From Zygaena filipendulae (lineage: Eukaryota > Arthropoda > Insecta > Lepidoptera > Zygaenidae): 64,000 bases of DNA. Below, piece by piece: positions 57,301-64,000 of the stretch; position 1 is the first letter of the stretch, and each line of letters opens with the position of its first letter. The stretch covers positions 10,632,001-10,696,000 of the forward strand of contig OU015649.1 of assembly GCA_907165275.2 (NCBI GenBank), read 5' to 3'. The notes under the pieces are model-generated. The model searched no databases. It was not told the DNA's origin and saw only the letters and a program-made list of their open reading frames with translations. Made by a program: the position numbers and the translations under genes.

Positions 57301-60300
57301 AAGTTTGTCTTTATGTATTCAGCTCAAGGATTGTGAAACTTCTTACGTGACTGTTAAAAAAACTTCGGGGAACCCTCGGCAGGAACGAAGTTATGTATAT
57401 AAGTATTAATAAAACTGTAAGTTATTGAAAAATAATTTTATTTAACAGATGTATAGTCTCTCCACCGGCATTAAGTCATATTTAATTAACACACGATGTA
57501 AACATGCATGTCGGACGTCGGTGCTTGACGACAATAATATCTGCGGACTATACGCTTGACGGAACCGAACGTATTTGTAACGCTTTTTCCTGGCGTTAAA
57601 GAAATTTGTTCCAAAAATATTTTTTCTTCCATTCATAAAGTCTGTTTTACCTCTTTTATGTACGATACAAATAAAAAATAGAGTTTATGGTACAATTTGT
57701 GCTAGATCGATGTGCATTTGTCATTAGTTTCGGTACGCGCTTCCCCATAAATTGTGATTAAAACACATTTTTAACAAAATAACCAGCAGCGGCGTCCTAA
57801 TTCAAAGGTGTACCTATTATGCGGACACATTAAACGGCGACTTTAATGAAACAACTTCACTACTAAGTGTACTCGTATTCCGGAAGGCGCAATTAAACTA
57901 TCACATTATTCATTACTTTATTGCCAAACGGAGGCTCCCCCTCAGAGTTACCATGTTATTAAGAAGTGTGTAACAAACGTCTAACTAAGCCATTGTGCAA
58001 GTTCGGTTGAGTGCCCTTAACGGCCGATTGGCACGTTAAATAAAAACTAATAAACGATACATTGTTGATAGCCAGCTATGAAAGGTTATAATAAGTTCCA
58101 CAATCATTCCAATTTTTCTTTTCACGGTTCGTAAATCGACAGCGCCTGCAACTATAGCTGCAAGTTTATAACTGTGTAATACGGAGCACAGGTAGCACTT
58201 ACACTTTGGTACTTAGCAGACATAAAGAGACTTTACAAAGAGCGATGTTTGATCCAAAATTCCCTACGAAATTTAAGCACAAAACCAATCGATGAGTGCG
58301 TGCATGTCGCGTGGAACGGCGCGAAATTTCGGTGGATTTCATTGAATTTGGCACGAACATGTATTAGTACCTACCTATATCTACGGCGTCATGAGCCTCT
58401 TTACGTATATTTCTTCACTCTACTTGCACTCACTTTCTATGCCTATTAATTAAATTATAAATAATAATATATACTAATATTGAAATATCCTCCCGTGTTT
58501 TACCTACTCATTGTGACTCAGTAGGGATTGCCTTTAAGGGTCGATATAAGCAAAGTCGTTTCTTAGCAAACAAAACGATCGAAAGCAATAATCTTCGCAT
58601 ATCTATGATAGAATAACTTCACAATGATTGCACGTATGAGCATTTGATTTCCAAATAAACATCACAACTCAAGTCATTTCTGTTGGTACTTAATTCATTC
58701 TCTAAGTTAAATCACTTTTTTTACTTTTAATTTTATTCATTCCCTGTTAGGTACATTAACTTACAAAACAGAATGAAATTAAATGATAGAGAACTGTGAA
58801 TTTGTTAAAAATTACTACCGTTTCAAACATGTAATTTACCTTCACGTAGACCTATAAATATGATAATTTACTGGATAGTTTTTCGCAAAATTTCACTGTA
58901 CATCACTCAGTTAACTAAATTATGTCGGTAATTACTAGCTAGAGCGCAGTTTTGAGATGAATTCAGAAGAGAAAACTGAACAAAGCACTTGATCTGCATA
59001 TATATTCGTGATTACCTGTTAATCTTCCGACATAATCGCAACTAATCGTCATGGAGTGTCCGCACTCAGCCAATTAAGAGCTATAAAATCGTAAATAAAA
59101 CGTAATTATTTTTAATTGTAGCTCAAAAAACGGTTGCGTTACAAGAGTAGGTGAAAACGTTGAGATCGTTAGAAATAACGACAAGATTTGTATAAAACAT
59201 ACTCACACTCACACATGATGCATGGAGGGGTAGGCAGATATTTTTAAAAGGATCTTGAGTTCCTACGATCTTTACACATCATCGCCTCGTTCACATTCAT
59301 AATCATCAGCGATGTATATTGTATACACAGTAAAAAGCGAAACTAACAAAAAGGAGGTTTGAACTGGCGATCTATCGATCCCTACCGATATATCTGTATG
59401 TTTACTGAATAAATAAATAAATAACCGTTTGAACACAACTGTCTTATTTACGAAAATTTTAAAAACGTGGGATTTTAAGAATTTTTCTTAGTTTCCCGCA
59501 TAATGAAAAATACAACCTAAGTATAAATATAAGTGCTATGTGACGCGTCAAAATACTAAGAATCTATACATGCAACGTCATGCAAAGTAGTGGACGTATA
59601 GGTACTCGCAAATGGTACCCGATGCGACTCTATGTTATCTACTTTTCACATGATAACAAAGCATTATTGTGATTTGCGGCTGCGACTGTGACTGCGGCTG
59701 AGGGAGCGACTCGTCCGGTTTGCATACGACAACGAGCGGCCAACGCAGCCGAGGCGTGGTCGGGCGATCTTATCAGACCCATTAGCGAACGCCGCGCCCA
59801 GCCACTATCAGCCTGATCGCACACACTTTAGTGCAACTTAAAATCTTAAATCACCATTTGTCACACACAAATTTGAACTCAAGACGTTGGTCTTAAAGTT
59901 TGGTGTTTAACGTCGTCGTATTGTAACTTGGTAACTTTAGGAAGAGCAACAACAAATGAGCTTCATCTTTCCCCGTTTAGATTCATAGCTCAGAAATATT
60001 GTTCTCGACTTTTTGCCGCGTTAGTAGATTTTCGTGTGGGCTCTATTGCGATGCATATCGCATCCATAATTTGCGTGATGCAGCTGTATTCGACGATGAT
60101 AGCTCTGTTGTGCTGCAACAGTGCAGAGACGGCCTCCATCAAACGTTCTGTCATTCTCTTGTTAGATAACTCATTCGGAGAATGTAACACCCACGCTCCG
60201 CTCTCTGCTTATATTGTAGGTGTAGGTGCGTAATGCTTAATATATTGGACGAGTGTGATATCGATCTTGTTTCTTGGAATTTCGACGGCATTGTTGTTAC

Positions 60301-61229
60301 AAAAATTAATAAATCTCTTGATCATAAATAAAGCTTTACGTTTATATCAAAATGGTAGCGTAGAGGTAAAATTTAAAGATCCACGAATTTTTTTTTTCTC
60401 TATAGAGATCGCACTTACCATAGGTACCTGTCGTAAAGGCTTCGAGTCTATGAGTCCAGCAAGTACCTACCCCATCAATTATTCTTTTAAATTATTCATA
60501 TATTTAGTTAAAAATCATTAAAAGATCCTAAATACATTTTATTATTTATGCAACTTTACAGTGTCCAATTAAGTTTTATTTCTTCCATTAGGGACATTAG
60601 GAAACGTTATCGACAAGAGACGTTAGCAAATATTAAACAACGCTAAATGAACTGGTTGCTATGTTTGCGATTTTGTCTGCATGGTCAAAGGTATTCTCGC
60701 AAGACACGTCATACTCCTCCTTGTTCTGCATTTATTTCTGCATAGTCATGAAAAAAAAGTTTAAAATTACAAACACGCTTTATTTATAATGCATCACAAA
60801 GATTCTAACAATATCGGAGATATTGCGAGAGTTAGTTGCGATAGCGTTGCATTTCCTCTGTCCTGATATCATTGAACCGAGATCGATATCACCCGTACGC
60901 TCCGACGTCAAATAGCAAGAATTTATGATTCGCGCACCGTGCCCGATGGTGCGCGGGCGTCGTGACCGGCCGCGGGGTCCGGGGCGGGGGGTGCGGCGGT
61001 CGGCGAGAACAAAGGGCTCGCAGTTCAAACGTGCCGCCGTGGTGCCCGCTAATAAGCAATAAACAAGGGGGCGGGTTCGAGGGCGCACCTGAGGGATCAC
61101 CTCGCCAGCGCTAGCGATCAACATCTCAGGTCTCTCTGCGCGCTGTGATATCTACCGTGATGATACAAACATATTATAAATAGAGCTTGTGATATAGGTA
61201 CCGGGCAACCATTATAGTAGGTACATATA

Positions 61230-61440
61230 TTGAATTTAATTGAATTGAAAAACTTTATTTGACACAACACATAAAGAATTACAGCATACAGCATTATATA
61301 ATTGTTGTAAATACATAGATACATATATTGCATAATAAACATCTACATAAATGTGTACTCTGATGTGTGAATTCGACCCCGGACACCAAGCCTAGCAGGA
61401 GAAGAACCTTTTCTCTAACCGCTAGACTTATGGGACTGAC
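61230..61440 (-). mobile_element. tRNA-derived SINE, second family
   Basis: Minus strand: CAGTCCCATAAGTCTAGCGG and TTAGAGAA (box A-like), GGGGTCGAATTC (box B-like), a body, then CAAATAAAGTTTTTCAATTC and an AATT-rich tail. The body differs from the SINE at 25437, so it is another family. Confidence 0.6.
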
Positions 61441-63317
61441 GATGTTATTGTTACCTACAGTTTGGAGATTCCCTTAATGGTGGATTAAAGAAGATAAATA
61501 CTATAAATAGCACCAGTGCAGCGCGATTATGGATGAGTCGAAATTTTATAACAATACCATCATAGTTGTGAAGTTATAATAGATTACAATGGTTTTATAA
61601 TGATACATCTATATTTTATAGTGAGAGTAGTTAGCATTGGGACTGTTAATAAATATATAACGTAGATAGAACTTATCTAAACTAAAATGACACGGCCCAC
61701 TACTCAATAAGCAGTTTTAGATGTGCGATATCATGTATTGATAATATCTCTTTAATAGTGTGAGTGCGGCGACACTATGCGGCAACTGAGGACGAATGGC
61801 AAAACCAGATTTATAAGTGTGAATCGATATTTTAACAGTTGCGCGTGTGCATATGCCCGATGGAGGGGGGCGTCATTTTAGCTTAGATAAGCTCTACCTA
61901 TATGAAACTCTGTATGACAACATAATCAGTTTTTATAGTCTCTGATGACTGAACTGACCACAATAGAAAGTTCCGAAAGTAACTTTGTACAATGCTCTGT
62001 CTATTATTACACGGTCAATAAATTTCATATCTCAAATTATAATAATATCTACCTATGCTGTACCTAACATTCGACTCGAAACTTCAAAATCTTAATTTAC
62101 CTTAATTGTACTGTAAATCTCTCAAACGTTTAATACGTTTCAAATTATTATGTCAGTCGGTATCTAACTATTAAGTTTCTTACAAATTGCATAGGTGCAT
62201 TGCATCTAAACATTATACTGTGAACGTGCGTCGAAGAGTTCGCTGTTAACCTGTCGAATGTCGATCAGGACACGACTTAACGACGGCACCTCTCCGCACC
62301 AAGCGCTCACGACAGCCAACCATCCGGATAATCATGCTACTTAGCACCAACTACACTGTCAATCAAATATAATATAACTATACATTATCCTACATACCAG
62401 AAACAGGTAAAATTATACGATTTTACATTTTAGTAACATTTTCCGTGCAAGGCCGCAAATGATAGTCTCGCTCGCAATTTCAAAAGTTGTTATAATAATT
62501 TCTTGGCTGACGAACTTAGAAGGAATATAATTATGTGTATACGTTAAGAGGAAGCTGAATCAGATGAGACAACTCCATGATATCGAATGATCAAATGAGC
62601 TCATGGATTCTATTCTATCAGTAAATAACAAAAACAATTGTTGTGAGCTCCGTGACCGAGTAATTCATCGTTTCCCGCGCTGGACGCGACGATTAGCCCG
62701 GCTCTATTTACTTGTCCATCCGATCGACTGGAGCTGGCAGCTGACACCGGACGCCGGACTAGTCCGACAGATGAACACCGTTACCTACGCCGACTTAGAA
62801 AAACGTTTGCCACGGACAACCGACCTGTCTGGAACCCTAGTTCGAATGAGCGACAGATAATAGATTGATTGAAGTTGTAAGTACTTTTGCAAATACAACG
62901 CAAATTGTTGGTACCATTGTTTAAGCATTCACTGCAATCTGTTTATCGGAATAAATTAGACTGATGCGATCACGTTTCTCTTAGATTTACAAGTATAAAA
63001 TCTATTAGATGTAGAATTATTTATATCTTGCAGCATTAGCAACATATTACGTATAGTTCTCACAGGGCGATACGGGCTGATGGAAACCTCTTGCGCAGGG
63101 CACGACCGGGCTTGCACGTGGAGTCAAAGCACCTATCGCCCTTAATCACTGATAAATAATCTGCCTCACTACAGGAACAATACCGCCATTTACTGTAATT
63201 GCAAGTAATTAAGGCCAATATTAATATGAGAAGTATCTAGGTACCTATACTTACTTTTGTTTAGTTCAACGCGGATCTACCTTGACTCTTAAATACACTC
63301 ACAGTTTTGGTTTAACT

Positions 63318-63360
63318 TCAAATAATAATAATAATGATTACTTTATTTCTCATCAAGTAC
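63318..63360 (-). mobile_element. Possible retroelement tail
   Basis: Minus strand AGAAATAAAGTAATCATTAT then (TAT)n. Only the tail-like end is visible. Confidence 0.3.
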
Positions 63361-64000
63361 ATAGGTATCTACCTATTTTAACACCATTGAAGTACATAAT
63401 AGCTTCCAAGTAAATAAATTCCAATTGGGTCTAAATACTCATTGTACCGTATTTGAATTATCGGCAAAGTGTTCTTGGAATTGGTATTTCACTGGAAAAC
63501 TAATCAACATCACCCATTAAAGGACGAACCATCAAGTTTATGTACGTCAATATATTCCACATGTTTCTCGGGCGAAGAGTGCGTCCGTCCCCGAGAAATT
63601 AACCTCGACAACGCCACAATAGTCCATAATTATGAAATGTGTTGGGTTTCCAAAAGGATATGTAATTTTTCTCGCACTCCGAACAATGCAAGACGGTAAT
63701 GAAAGGAGTCAATCAGTCGGTGTCTGCGAAATACACCCGCGTTAATTTATGCATCGCCCCGGCTGGCGGAGGTGCCCACGCGTTTCGTTTATTCTTCTTC
63801 TTTGGGTAATGTGTCTTCGACACGGACAATAGGCGATGAAGTCAAGAGTTTTTTTTTTTCCAAATTGACTTTGTTTAATACCTTTGTAGATACATCAACA
63901 TTTATATTATTGGGTCATAAATCAAGTTGGTACGATGATTTGATATACGTAGCAGCGCCAGGGTGGCACTGCATAGCATACCTACATATAAAGGTACATA

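Larger units (their letters stand above)
44470..64000. other. DNA downstream of the T-box gene, no gene recognised
   Basis: AT-rich sequence with scattered transposons between 45480 and 57220 and a SINE near 61230-61440. GC-richer patches occur at 46600-46720, 47090-47280, 50440-50580, 59660-59820, 60930-61110 and 62640-62860. Short open frames exist (for example 59990-60190 minus, 62603-62860 plus), but none has a recognisable domain or clear splice context. Confidence 0.5.

Noticed and set aside
62603..62860. 85-codon frame in a GC-richer patch
   Set aside because: Contains no family motif; the patch itself could be regulatory. Kept as unassigned sequence.

Overview
The window reads as nuclear genomic DNA of a moth or butterfly. 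It is AT-rich and littered with short GTAGGTAGG-type tracts. It carries many short repeats that begin A^TC and end in a GC-rich hairpin plus CTAG^T (non-autonomous Helitrons of the kind common in Lepidoptera), tRNA-derived SINEs with (ATT)n tails, MITEs and 5'-truncated non-LTR retrotransposons. The species cannot be fixed from sequence alone.

One host gene is well supported: a plus-strand T-box transcription factor of the TBX20 class (insect H15/midline). It has six coding exons at 1488-1731, 4970-5255, 29669-29942, 30036-30200, 42379-42455 and 43215-43677. The joined frame is open for 502 codons with consistent splice phases. It encodes an N-terminal eh1-like repressor motif, a complete T-box split over exons 2-5, and a Pro/Ala/His-rich tail. 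Introns are about 3.2 kb, 24.4 kb, 93 bp, 12.2 kb and 0.76 kb. Exons 3 and 6 are islands of very high GC in AT-rich surroundings.

Layout: 1-845, upstream AT-rich DNA; 846-1487, GC-rich presumed promoter and 5' leader; 1488-43677, the T-box gene, whose two giant introns hold nearly all the Helitrons, two LINE fragments, a SINE, MITEs and several repeat-free stretches that could be enhancers; 43678 to about 44460, 3' UTR with two AATAAA signals; about 44470-64000, DNA downstream of the gene with further transposons and no recognisable gene.

The most interesting non-gene structures are as follows. A 21-bp perfect-TIR element (47664-48237) carries a nested Helitron, and a related copy at 40822 lacks the insertion. 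Two inverted copies of a MITE have GGGCCCTTATTCACTATGA ends. A second inverted repeat pair lies at 38870 and 45479. A 25-bp palindrome is bracketed by 8-bp direct repeats (41327-41367). A T-box half-site sits inside a CRE palindrome in intron 4 (36507-36522). I see no clear evidence of a novel multi-gene system; novelty here lies in transposon nesting and possible regulatory DNA.
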